29,923 nt of DNA from DASWIG01 sp965371445 (GTDB taxonomy: Bacteria > Acidobacteriota > Thermoanaerobaculia > Multivoradales > J023): NCBI GenBank assembly GCA_965371445.1, contig CBDUYN010000131.1:1-29923 (forward strand). Direction: 5' to 3'. A model generated the notes under the pieces. The model ran no database searches. It saw nothing but the letters and a program-made list of their open reading frames with translations, and was not told the DNA's origin. The number at the start of each line of letters is the position of its first letter. Position 1 is the stretch's first letter. This document shows, piece after piece, positions 22,017 to 29,923 of the stretch. Made by a program: the position numbers and the translations under genes.

Positions 22017-23696
22017 TCAACCGGGGACCGGATCCCCCACCGCCAGGCACGGCCCCTCCTCGGTGGTGTTGCAGATGCGTCCCTCGACCTGCGGCGCGAT
22101 GCCTTGCTCCCCCGCTTCCTCCAACCCCTGGAGCACGAGCTCCCGAAGCGTCGGAATCTCGCCCAGGTCGAGGCGCATCTCCGGGACGAGCATCGTGTAG
22201 CCGTCCTGCCCGCTCGACGAATCGGCGAGGTAGTCGCTCACGAGGGCCAGAACCTCCTCGTCGGGATCGACGCTCCGCGGCCCGTCCGGGGTCAGGAGCG
22301 TCAGCCGGTCGGCCGTCGACGTCGCCGGGTCGTGACGGAACGCGAAGCCCGAGATCTGGAGCCATTTGCCGTTGCCCGTCCAGTCGGTGACGGCGTGGTC
22401 GATCACCTGCTGGAGCACCCTTCCCGGGATGCGCAACGCGACAAGCCCGGTCGGGTACTGAAAGGTCTCCTCGACGTGGAGCAACTGGACGTCCCCTTCC
22501 GGGATGTCCTGATTGAGCCGGAGGCTCCCGGCGTTGACGAAGGCGATCTGCACCCCCTTCTCGGCCGTGGCCTGGCGCGCCTGGTCGAGGATCCAGTCCC
22601 CGTAATTGGTTTCGAAGCGGCGGATTCGAAGCTCTTCGCCCACCAACCGTACCCGGGTGCTCCCGACCTTTTCCTCGAGGCAACCGGTTTCCATCTCGAG
22701 CGACGCGCAGTACTCCTTGTCGAGGCGGTCGAGCCAGTAGGCGACGCGCTCGTCGACCGCGCCGTCCTTGGCGGCGCCCGCGTCGAGGCGGCGGTACTCG
22801 TGGCTCACCTCGGGCGCGGCACCTTCCTTGACCGTGACGCGGATGACGGTCGCGGTGCGGGCCTCGGCGTCGGCTTTCAAGACCCAGCGTCCGGCGACGT
22901 TGGCCTCGAGCTTGTTGTGCTCATGGCCGCCGACGACGAGGTCCGGCCCGGCGTCGCCGAGGTTTTCGAGCAGGGCCTTGTCCCGGTCGATCTTCAGATG
23001 CGTCAGGGCGACGACGATCTCGGCGCCCGCGGCGCGCAGCTCGGCCGTCGTCTCGCGGGCGGTCGACTCCAGGTCGCCGAAGGCGGCGACGTAGGCGGGG
23101 TCCTTGAAGTCGGTGACGAGTCCGAAAAGCCCCACCTTGACGCCGCCGCTCTCGAGGATCTTCGACCCCAGGAGGTTCTCCGCGGCGATCGCCGGCCTGC
23201 CGGCCTCGCCGGTGGCCCAGGTGAGGTTGGTGTCGAACCAGGTGAACTGCGACTCGTCGATGCGGCTTTGAAGGAGCGCCGCGTCCTTCATCTTGTCTTT
23301 GTCGAACTCGTGGTTTCCGGGGACGAAAAACATCCGATCGTCGAAGGCCTCCGCGTCCCCGTCGAGGTAGCCCAGGACGTCGATCATCTGAGCGCCCTCG
23401 TACTGGCGGCTCAACAGCGACGGAAAGATCGCGTCGCCGGCGTGGAGGAAGAGCAGATCGGGCTGCCCAGCCTCGAGCTCGGCGCGCAACGCCCGGACGC
23501 GCGCCAGGCCACCGTCGACGCCGCCGTCGACGCCTTCGATGCGGTAGACGTCGTTGACGGCGAGGATCGTGAAGCTCCGCTCGCCGTCGGTCGGCACCGT
23601 CGCGTCAGTGCAGGCGCCGAGCGCCAGGGCGGCGAGGGCGAGGAGGAGCGTGAGGATTGGAGTGAGGAGAGCTTTCGCGTTCGCTTCGGGGTCCAT
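22017..23696 (-). CDS. 5'-nucleotidase / UshA-like lipoprotein
   Basis: 559 residues. The signal peptide has a lipobox ALGAC (Cys29), so the enzyme is anchored outside the cytoplasm. The N-terminal metallophosphatase domain has FTILAVNDVYRIEG (Asp49), HAGDAIFPS (Asp88), GNHEFD (Asn128, His129), a THLKIDRD segment and GGHEHN. The first motif reads D-x-Y rather than D-x-H, so one iron-side ligand is replaced. The C-terminal 5'-nucleotidase domain contains ETNYGDWILDQAR, NAGSLRLNQDIPEGDVQ and LRIPGRVLQQVIDHAV. It likely removes phosphate from extracytoplasmic nucleotides or related esters. The ATG has GGAG six bases upstream; a TTG four codons earlier is less likely. Confidence 0.87.
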   Translation of the reverse strand: MDPEANAKALLTPILTLLLALAALALGACTDATVPTDGERSFTILAVNDVYRIEGVDGGVDGGLARVRALRAELEAGQPDLLFLHAGDAIFPSLLSRQYEGAQMIDVLGYLDGDAEAFDDRMFFVPGNHEFDKDKMKDAALLQSRIDESQFTWFDTNLTWATGEAGRPAIAAENLLGSKILESGGVKVGLFGLVTDFKDPAYVAAFGDLESTARETTAELRAAGAEIVVALTHLKIDRDKALLENLGDAGPDLVVGGHEHNKLEANVAGRWVLKADAEARTATVIRVTVKEGAAPEVSHEYRRLDAGAAKDGAVDERVAYWLDRLDKEYCASLEMETGCLEEKVGSTRVRLVGEELRIRRFETNYGDWILDQARQATAEKGVQIAFVNAGSLRLNQDIPEGDVQLLHVEETFQYPTGLVALRIPGRVLQQVIDHAVTDWTGNGKWLQISGFAFRHDPATSTADRLTLLTPDGPRSVDPDEEVLALVSDYLADSSSGQDGYTMLVPEMRLDLGEIPTLRELVLQGLEEAGEQGIAPQVEGRICNTTEEGPCLAVGDPVPG

Positions 23697-24108
23697 CAGA
23701 GTCTCCAAGCAGTGTTGAGCCTTCGTGGGACGGATCCCGATCTTATCCGATTACCTGCTAGTCGAGAAGAATCTACCCGCCGAGGCCGCTGTAGACACAA
23801 GCTGAGCTCGTAAAGGTCGCAAGGCTGTCAGATCTGGAATGCGGGGGGAGGCCGTCCAGCCGCATTTCTAGGGAGAGGTCTGCCCAATGGCGGTCAGATT
23901 CGTCGATTTTGGGAGCCTTTCAACTCTTTTTGAGCTCAGGACAGGCGTGCGAACCATCTGCACGAGACCGGCCTTGGTTGCGGCGTAGACGCCCTCCAAA
24001 AGATGTATGGCACTTGCCTGCCTGCCTGGCCTGCCACCGAAACTACCCCAACGGGTGGGCCGCTGCTGCAATCGATGGGCTAAGCTCACCGCCTGAAAGG
24101 ACGAAACC
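23697..24108. other. Intergenic region without a supported gene
   Basis: Divergent gap between the nucleotidase and the secreted repeat protein. It includes AATGCGG (23838-23844) and CCGCATT (23860-23866), a 7 bp inverted repeat with a 15-base loop and no T-run. A minus-strand frame of 118 codons (23868-24224) crosses into the next gene and has no recognisable features. No clear -35/-10 pair is seen. The ribosome site of the next gene (AGGA, seven bases before ATG) is at the right end. Confidence 0.5.
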
Positions 24109-26679
24109 ATGCTGGCGGTGAACATAGCCTCCTGCCTTTCCCGCGCAGGCGGACGTGTCCGTGAACGGACCCACGCCGTTCCGCCGATCGAAAGCAAGCA
24201 ACTGACGGACGCCGTCGCCTCCACGACGTCCTCGACGAGGCCTGGTGCCTGGCGCCTCGGCCCGACGGATTTTCGCTATCTGCGCCAACCAGCGGTACCC
24301 TTGCTGTGCATCCTTGCAGGCGCCATGATGCTCCTGGTGGCGCCGCGAAGCGATGCGCAGAGCGTGGTCGACATCGTCGAGTCTCCAGCAGATACCTACT
24401 GGAGCGACATGATGCTCTACCAGGCCGGTGGCAAGCTTTTCATCGCCGACAACACGGCTGGCCGGCTGCTAGTCTACGATACCCAGTCGCTGGTGCTGTT
24501 GGATGAGATCTCCCTGGTGTCGTATCTGCCGGATGCACCGCAGCCAAGCGGCCTGGCGGTGCACGAGGCAACTGGAACGCTCTACGTTGTGGTTGACCAG
24601 GGCTGGGCCACCAGCCGCTCCAGCATCGTGGTCATCGACGCCGATACGCATGCCATCACCACCACGCTGGCCGATGCCGGGTATGACTTGATGCTTACCA
24701 TCGACGAGGCACGGGCACGCCTCTACTACTTTGGCGGCGACGATCTCCTGCAAGACACCCTGACCGCCGTCGACGTTGCCACCAACAGCGTGGTGGGTAG
24801 CCTGGACATCCAGAACCTGATGGGATCGGGGATCATCGACTTTAACCGGGATGGGGGCCTCAACCCGGTGACCGGTGAGCTGGTCTTTACCAACCGGCAC
24901 AACGATCGGTTTGTGATTGCTAACGGGCAGACCCTGACAGGCGAGGCGATCGATGCCGTCAACTCCCGCGGCTGGACCGGGATCTGGAACACCACCGAGA
25001 ACAAGGTATTTATCACAGAGATAGGTTGGAGCGGATACTTCAGCTATGACCGGGACACGGCAACTCCCGGGTTTGCTGCTTGCCCCAACGATGGAACCGA
25101 CCTGTTCTTCAACTCGGCAAGCAACCGGGTGTACTCCGGGTCGGAGATTGATGGCTACTCGGCTGTCATCAACGGGGCCACGGACGATTGTCAGGAGGTC
25201 GAGGTGAGTGGATTGGTGGTCGGCTTTGCCACCACTCGGCAGCGCCTCTACTATGTCGACCCGAGCTCGGTGGAGATCCTTGACGAGAACACCTTGAACA
25301 GGGTCGCCTGGTTCCGAATTCCGGGCCCCGGAGGAGGGGGGATTGTCGGCTCACAGGTCCTAGTCGATGCAACCGCCCAGCGGGTGTTCGGTCGTTCCTA
25401 CCGAGATCTCACCGAAGGCGAGCTGAGCTGTGTCATCGCCATCGACGACCTGGCACCCATCATTACCGACCATCCCCGGAACCAGGCCGTTTTCCCGGGC
25501 GGTACGGCAACCCTGACGGTGGCGGCCACCGGGTCCTCAGCGCTTCACTACCAGTGGTTCCAAGGCGCACGGAGGGAAACCTCGGTGCCGGTCGGCACAG
25601 ATTCACCGAGCTACACGACTCCGGGGTTGACCCAGGCCACAAGCTACTGGGTACGGGTGGGTGATGCCGCCGGCCAGGCTGACAGCAACACCGCCGTCGT
25701 TGGCATCGATTCGGCTCCGGGCAGCTGGGCCACGCAAGACAGCGGCACCTCCTGGGCCTTGTACGATGTGGTATTTGTCAACGACAGTACCGGCTGGGCG
25801 GTGGGAGACTGGGGTACCGTGCTGAAAACCGACGACGGCGGCGCGAGTTGGTCCAAGCAGTCCAGCGGAACCACAAATCGCCTCTTCGGTGTCCACTTCA
25901 CCGATGCCCAGAGGGGCTGGGCGGTGGGCGGTGGGGGGCTGGACAGCACCATCTTGGCGACAGACGATGGTGGAGCTACCTGGACGAGCCAGAGCAGTGG
26001 CATGACAAACAGGCTCTACGGCGTCTACTTCGTCGACCCCCAGACCGGATGGGTCGTTGGTGAGCAGGGAACGATTCTCAAGACCACCAACGGAGGCGGG
26101 CTTTGGACCGCCCAGTACCCCGGCAACTGGGACTGGTTCTACGACGTCGTCTTTGCCAACACCGAGATCGGATGGGCGGTCGGATACGGCGGCACGGTTC
26201 TCAAGACCAGTAACGGCGGAACGAGCTGGGACGCCCAGACGATTGCCACCGTGAACTCAGTCAACGGTGTCGCGTTTTCCGACTCCGGCACCGGGTGGCT
26301 GGCAAGCGGAGACATCAACTTCGGCTATCGCGGCAAAGTGTTCGCCACTACCGACGGGGGAGCGAGTTGGACAGGCCAGGACGACACCGGCACCTGGGAG
26401 CACTGTCTCAACGCAGTGGACTTCACCGATGCGAGCGTGGGCTGGATGGTGGGTACTGGAGGTCTGATCGTGAAAACTGTCGACGGTGGGACGACCTGGT
26501 ACACTCAATCCAGCGGCACAACGGCTGAGCTGCACGGAGTCCACCTGACAGATCAGAACACCGGCTGGGCGGTAGGTGCCTCGGGGGTAATCCTGAGGTA
26601 CACCTACGATCCAAAACCCATCTTTGCCGACGGCTTCGAGTCGGGCGACACATCGCTTTGGTCAGCAAGTATTCCATAA
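24109..26679 (+). CDS. Secreted beta-propeller protein with Ig-like and YCF48 repeats
   Basis: 856 residues. A hydrophobic segment (about 61-79) ending APRSDAQS is a signal peptide, but it follows an unusual 60-residue N-extension. AGGA lies seven bases before the ATG, and no better in-frame start is seen. Residues about 90-440 form a propeller-like region (GGKLFIADNTAGRLLVYD, SIVVIDADTHAI). An Ig-like domain follows (about 445-535, HYQWFQGA, SYWVRVGDAAG). Seven YCF48/BNR-type repeats come next, with the pattern GWAVG-x-GT-LKT-DGG-SW. The protein ends in IFADGFESGDTSLWSASIP, a C-terminal DGFESGD-W motif seen on many exported proteins. It is probably surface-exposed or released; the ligand is unknown. 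Local GC is lower than in the neighbours. Confidence 0.85.
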   Translation: MLAVNIASCLSRAGGRVRERTHAVPPIESKQLTDAVASTTSSTRPGAWRLGPTDFRYLRQPAVPLLCILAGAMMLLVAPRSDAQSVVDIVESPADTYWSDMMLYQAGGKLFIADNTAGRLLVYDTQSLVLLDEISLVSYLPDAPQPSGLAVHEATGTLYVVVDQGWATSRSSIVVIDADTHAITTTLADAGYDLMLTIDEARARLYYFGGDDLLQDTLTAVDVATNSVVGSLDIQNLMGSGIIDFNRDGGLNPVTGELVFTNRHNDRFVIANGQTLTGEAIDAVNSRGWTGIWNTTENKVFITEIGWSGYFSYDRDTATPGFAACPNDGTDLFFNSASNRVYSGSEIDGYSAVINGATDDCQEVEVSGLVVGFATTRQRLYYVDPSSVEILDENTLNRVAWFRIPGPGGGGIVGSQVLVDATAQRVFGRSYRDLTEGELSCVIAIDDLAPIITDHPRNQAVFPGGTATLTVAATGSSALHYQWFQGARRETSVPVGTDSPSYTTPGLTQATSYWVRVGDAAGQADSNTAVVGIDSAPGSWATQDSGTSWALYDVVFVNDSTGWAVGDWGTVLKTDDGGASWSKQSSGTTNRLFGVHFTDAQRGWAVGGGGLDSTILATDDGGATWTSQSSGMTNRLYGVYFVDPQTGWVVGEQGTILKTTNGGGLWTAQYPGNWDWFYDVVFANTEIGWAVGYGGTVLKTSNGGTSWDAQTIATVNSVNGVAFSDSGTGWLASGDINFGYRGKVFATTDGGASWTGQDDTGTWEHCLNAVDFTDASVGWMVGTGGLIVKTVDGGTTWYTQSSGTTAELHGVHLTDQNTGWAVGASGVILRYTYDPKPIFADGFESGDTSLWSASIP

Positions 26680-26742
26680 AAGGCGCGAGCTCAAGGACGG
26701 CCGGGGCGACGAGACCCTGGCGACCGCTTCCGCCGACGCGCC

Positions 26743-28128
26743 CTACGCCATCCGCACCCAGCGGACGAGCGTCGCGAAGTTCGGCGGCTTGCCGTGCAGC
26801 AGGAGCCCGATGCGGAAGACCTTGGCGGCGAGGACCAGGGACGCGTAGACGGCGACGAGGCCGACGGCGATCGAAGCCGCCACCTGCCAGAAGGGCGGCG
26901 GCGAGGTCGAGGCGAGACGGATCATCATGACGAAGGAGCTCAGCGGCGGCACGAAGCTCAGCACCACCGCGAAGAGCGAATCGGGGTTGCGCGTGATCGG
27001 CAGCCACAGCATCCACGGGATCATGACGACGAGGATGATCGGCGTCATCAGCGTCTGGGCCTCGCGCATCTCATTGACGGCGGCGCCCACCGCCGCCATG
27101 AACGACGCCAGCACGAAGTATGCGGTGAGATAAAAAATGACCAGGTAGACGAGGAGCATCGGATCGAGCAGACCAACCATTGAGAACGACAGCAGACCCA
27201 CCATCCCCAACCCGCCGTAGAGCCCCAGGACGATGAACCCCACGACGAGCTGTCCGAGGACCTTGCCGGTCATCAGCTCCATCGGCGAGACGGCGGCCAG
27301 GAGCACCTCCACCACGCGGCTCGACTTCTCCTCAATGGTGGTGGTCATCAGGTACTGGCCGCCGGTCATGACCGACATCAAGAGCAGGATCATGAAGGCC
27401 ATGGGCAGGAACATGTTGAGGATCTCGGTGTTCTCGCGCTCGCCTTCTTCGGTCACGGTTCGGGTCGGGACGCGTCCGACCCGGGTGAGCCTTTTCACCT
27501 CATCCAAGTCGAGGCCCTGCCCGCGGACCCGTCTGGCGATGATCGTCTCCTTGAAGGCGTCGCGGATCTCGTCGACGATGCGGTCGTCGAGCTTCTCTCG
27601 GACGTAGAGGTCGAATTTTCCATAGCCGCCTTCGGCGTCGGCGACGACAGCGTTGTCGTGGACGACGACGAGCGCCAGACGTCCGCCGTCCTGTGCCGTG
27701 CCCACGAGGAGTGGGGCTTTCTCGGCTTCGAGGTCCGCGTCGTCCGGGAGGACGTGAACCGAGATCACGGGTACGTCGCCCGCGGCGGTACTGATCGCGT
27801 CGTCGAGCGCTTTCTTGGTCTTCGGATCGTCGGTGAAACTTTTTACGGCGTTGGGCATCACCTCGTCGATTCTCTGCTTGAGCTCCTCGCGTCGCTGGGC
27901 GACGGCTGCCGGATCCAGGTATTCGGCGACGCCGGCGCTCACTTCGCCCGTGGGGTCGACGACCGCCAGCTCGCCGTCGATCTTGGGCGGCGCCTCGTTC
28001 ATCAGGAGGGGAAGGGCGACGAGGGCGATGCCGATCAGGACCGGCGTCATCAGCATGCCGAGAATGAATCCCTTGGTGAAAACCGTGGAGAGGAGCTCGC
28101 GCAGGGCGACGTGGAAGATTCTCTTCAT
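26743..28128 (-). CDS. ABC-2 type exporter permease, NatB-like
   Basis: 461 residues. One N-terminal membrane segment (FILGMLMTPVLIGIALVALPLLM) is followed by an extracytoplasmic region of about 200 residues. A C-terminal block of five or so membrane segments follows (FLPMAFMILLLMSVMTGGQY, LGQLVVGFIVLGLYGGLGMV, LLVYLVIFYLTAYFVLASFM, MTPIILVVMIPWMLWLP, VAASIAVGLVAVYASLVLAA). This is the ABC2_membrane_3 layout of NatB sodium-efflux permeases. SSRVVEVLLAAVSPMELMTGKVLG is the typical coupling region. ATG overlaps the ATPase stop (ATGA). The substrate is uncertain: sodium, or a lipid or peptide in other members of the family. Confidence 0.87.
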   Translation of the reverse strand: MKRIFHVALRELLSTVFTKGFILGMLMTPVLIGIALVALPLLMNEAPPKIDGELAVVDPTGEVSAGVAEYLDPAAVAQRREELKQRIDEVMPNAVKSFTDDPKTKKALDDAISTAAGDVPVISVHVLPDDADLEAEKAPLLVGTAQDGGRLALVVVHDNAVVADAEGGYGKFDLYVREKLDDRIVDEIRDAFKETIIARRVRGQGLDLDEVKRLTRVGRVPTRTVTEEGERENTEILNMFLPMAFMILLLMSVMTGGQYLMTTTIEEKSSRVVEVLLAAVSPMELMTGKVLGQLVVGFIVLGLYGGLGMVGLLSFSMVGLLDPMLLVYLVIFYLTAYFVLASFMAAVGAAVNEMREAQTLMTPIILVVMIPWMLWLPITRNPDSLFAVVLSFVPPLSSFVMMIRLASTSPPPFWQVAASIAVGLVAVYASLVLAAKVFRIGLLLHGKPPNFATLVRWVRMA

Positions 28129-29114
28129 GACACGGCCTCCTCCCCCTCCTCAGCGCCCCGCAGCGCGTCGCGTAGCTCTTGCTGCTCGCCGCCCCGCGAT
28201 GCGCTGACGATTGCGATGAAGATGTCCTCCAGGGTCGGACGGTGCAGCTCCAGGCGTTGAGTGGGCACCGCGGCGACGATCTCGCGCATCACCGTCTGGC
28301 GGTCGGCATCAGCGGCCAGGTGGACTTTGTAGGACCCCTGAGCGTCGGCGCGCTCGACGTTCTCGACGCCGCGGAGCGTGGCCAGAGCCGCCGCGTCGGT
28401 TTCGCCGTCTTGGGGCTCGACGACAACGGCGTGCTGGTTGTGCTGCGAGCGGATATCCTCGAGGGAGTCGTCGAGGACCTTGACGCCGTCGTGGATCATC
28501 ACGATGTGCTCGCACAGCTGCTCGGCCTGGAACATGACGTGGGTCGAGAAGATGAGCGTCGTCCCGCGTTGGTGCTCCTCGCGGACCAGGTCGCGCAGGA
28601 GACGCATGTTGACCGGGTCGAGGCCGCTGAAGGGCTCGTCGAGGATCAGGAGGTCGGGCTTGTGGAGGACCGCGGCGACGAATTGGATTTTCTGCTGCAT
28701 GCCCTTCGAGAGCTCCTCGCAGGGCTTGTCGCGAACGTCGCTGAGCTCGACGCGTTCGAGCCAGTCGTCAACGTCGCGCCGGAGCCCGGTGCCGCCCATC
28801 CCTTTCAGGTGCGCGATGTAGCGCAGGAAGGCCCCGACTTTCATCTTGCGGTAGACGCCTCGTTCCTCGGGGAGGTAGCCGATCCGGTCCTTGGCCTCGA
28901 AAGCGGAGCGCCGTCCGAGGACGCGGATCTCGCCAGCGTCGGGAAAGAGGATCGACATGATCATGCGGATCGTCGTCGTCTTGCCGGCGCCGTTGGGCCC
29001 GATGAAGCCGTAGATAGCTCCCCGCGGCACCCTGAGATCGAGGTCGCGGACGGCGGTGGTGGAGCGGAAGGTCTTGGTCACTCCGCTCAGGAGGATGGCG
29101 TGGTCGTCGGACAT
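28125..29114 (-). CDS. ABC transporter ATP-binding protein, NatA-like
   Basis: 329 residues. Walker A GPNGAGKTT (39-47), Q-loop region YLPEERGVYRKM, signature ELSKGMQQKIQ, Walker B LLILDEPFSGLDPVN and H-loop FSTHVM are all present. The C-terminal ~100 residues are the DUF4162-type extension found in NatA-like exporter ATPases. It is the first gene of a two-gene operon with the permease. No Shine-Dalgarno site is obvious; a promoter with a -10 only nine bases before ATG suggests a leaderless message. Confidence 0.92.
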   Translation of the reverse strand: MSDDHAILLSGVTKTFRSTTAVRDLDLRVPRGAIYGFIGPNGAGKTTTIRMIMSILFPDAGEIRVLGRRSAFEAKDRIGYLPEERGVYRKMKVGAFLRYIAHLKGMGGTGLRRDVDDWLERVELSDVRDKPCEELSKGMQQKIQFVAAVLHKPDLLILDEPFSGLDPVNMRLLRDLVREEHQRGTTLIFSTHVMFQAEQLCEHIVMIHDGVKVLDDSLEDIRSQHNQHAVVVEPQDGETDAAALATLRGVENVERADAQGSYKVHLAADADRQTVMREIVAAVPTQRLELHRPTLEDIFIAIVSASRGGEQQELRDALRGAEEGEEAVS

Positions 29115-29123
29115 GGCCCGTCG

Positions 29124-29152
29124 ATGATCGACGCGTCGGCGGGTGAAGTCAA
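29124..29152 (-). promoter_or_regulatory. Promoter of the NatAB-like operon
   Basis: The minus strand reads TTGACT at 29152-29147, a 17-base spacer, then GATCAT at 29129-29124. The -35 has 5 of 6 and the -10 has 4 of 6 consensus positions. ATG begins nine bases after the -10. Confidence 0.5.
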
Positions 29153-29923
29153 GTGCCGTCGCCGCATCGATCCTCGTTCGTCAGACCGCGATCCCGACAG
29201 CCCCCAGGTGGACCGATTCCCGTGATCTGCGTCCCGAGGCGAGGCCGCGATCCCGGCCACGGCGCGGTCGCCTCGCGCGCCGGTCCCGCGCAGGCGTCGC
29301 CCGCGCCTGAGAGCGCCTCGCCGGCGACGTAACGTCGACTTGGCAAGCAAGAAGACAAGCTGGTAGCCACTCCCGACGCCGCAGTCGCAGGTGTCACGGG
29401 CTGTGATCTCCTCCCCGATCCCCCCCGAGGGGGCCAGGAGGATCCGGGTGGAGGGTTTCTCAGCAGCCATAGAGGCCAAGATACCACTGGCCGCGAAGAG
29501 GTTCAAACGCTCTGGCCGTGGGCCTGCGACGCTGCCGGGCACGCTCGCGCCCGCCGCCTAGGTGCCTTGCCCACTGCGACCTCGCTCGCCTGCTGCCCAA
29601 GGCGCCTCCGCGACGAAACCGAAGGCAGTGGCCAGTCAGTTCACGGTGCTCTGACGGCTGTCCTGGCCCGAGAAGAGCGACAAGAAAATCAGAAGCGACA
29701 GAAAGTGTCGGTGCCGTGACGACCGCACGGGTCAGCTCAGAACGCCTCGGAGTCGGAGTCGCGTCTGGCAGCGCAGCGCTCCCCGCATGGGGACAGCAGG
29801 TGCAAGGGAAGGCAAGGGGGCCAGAGGAAGCCGGGTGCCGGTTGGTAGCGTTGCCCCGGCAGCCCCCAGGCTCGTGGGGGATCAGGTGGTCGTGGATTCG
29901 GAAGCTCATGGTCTTCGCCCCGG
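29153..29923. other. Region without a supported gene
   Basis: About 770 bases with open frames on the minus strand (29460-29909 and 29087-29542). Their products are Arg/Pro-rich, match nothing I know and lack ribosome sites. A 37 bp repeat copy lies at 29399-29435. A small hairpin, GACA-GAAAG-TGTC, is near 29697. The right end may contain the start of something that continues outside the window. Confidence 0.5.
29399..29435 (-). repeat. 37 bp GC-rich repeat, copy 2
   Basis: On the minus strand it begins GGCCCCCTCGGGGGGGATC and ends TCACAGCC, with 32 of 37 positions equal to the copy at 19659-19695. Here it is intergenic. Confidence 0.65.

Noticed and set aside
22104..23813. Plus-strand 569-codon frame opposite the nucleotidase
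   Set aside because: Antisense shadow; no domain recognised.
29460..29909. Minus-strand 149-codon frame near the right end
   Set aside because: No ribosome site, odd composition rich in Arg, Pro and Gly, and no recognisable motif; kept as a region without a supported gene.

Overview
The window is a piece of chromosome from a high-GC, Gram-negative-type bacterium. Lipoproteins, a mid-size housekeeping gene set, a bacillithiol-type BshA, a DUF4388 (PATAN-like) protein and a secreted beta-propeller protein ending in the DGFESGDTSLWS type of C-terminus together suggest Acidobacteriota, perhaps near Thermoanaerobaculia/Holophagae. That placement is inference; no marker RNA is present. No tRNA, rRNA, CRISPR array or complete insertion sequence was seen.

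Left part (1-4.8 kb, minus strand): degenerate 41-42 bp tandem repeats at the edge, the C-terminal scrap of a DinB-like gene, an acidic protein of unknown function, a lipoprotein gamma-glutamyltransferase and a UvrD/Rep-type helicase, tightly packed.

Central accessory locus (4.8-14.0 kb, minus strand): five genes sit head to tail with overlaps or gaps of a few bases. In transcription order they are a calcineurin-like metallophosphoesterase, a 7-TM GAF histidine kinase, a receiver protein with a degenerate kinase-like ATPase domain, a CHAT (caspase-like) protease and a sigma-54 activator with a dead receiver. Upstream lie two sigma-54 (-24/-12) promoters. Each has a related inverted-repeat element centred about 108 bp upstream of its predicted start site. 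One promoter faces the operon. The other faces a 33-codon gene with a perfect AGGAGG site. The simplest reading is a self-regulated signalling-protease system with a small peptide as co-regulated partner. Parts of the locus, mainly the kinase gene, are near 50% GC in sampled lines against about 70% in the flanks, so it may have been acquired. I know of no described system with this exact composition, and its role (defence, stress response or development) is not shown by the sequence.

Right part (14.1-29.1 kb): housekeeping and metabolic genes. On the plus strand are murB, nth (lacking a full Fe-S ligand set) and bshA. On the minus strand are a DUF4388 protein, glpX and a glutaryl-CoA-dehydrogenase-like enzyme. 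Then come a plus-strand RsbW-like kinase with a STAS antagonist, a minus-strand 5'-nucleotidase-like lipoprotein, a plus-strand secreted YCF48-repeat protein, and a minus-strand NatAB-type ABC exporter. Short repeats (a 37 bp GC-rich element in two copies and a pair of 8 bp-stem hairpins) are scattered in this part. The last ~770 bases hold no gene I can support.
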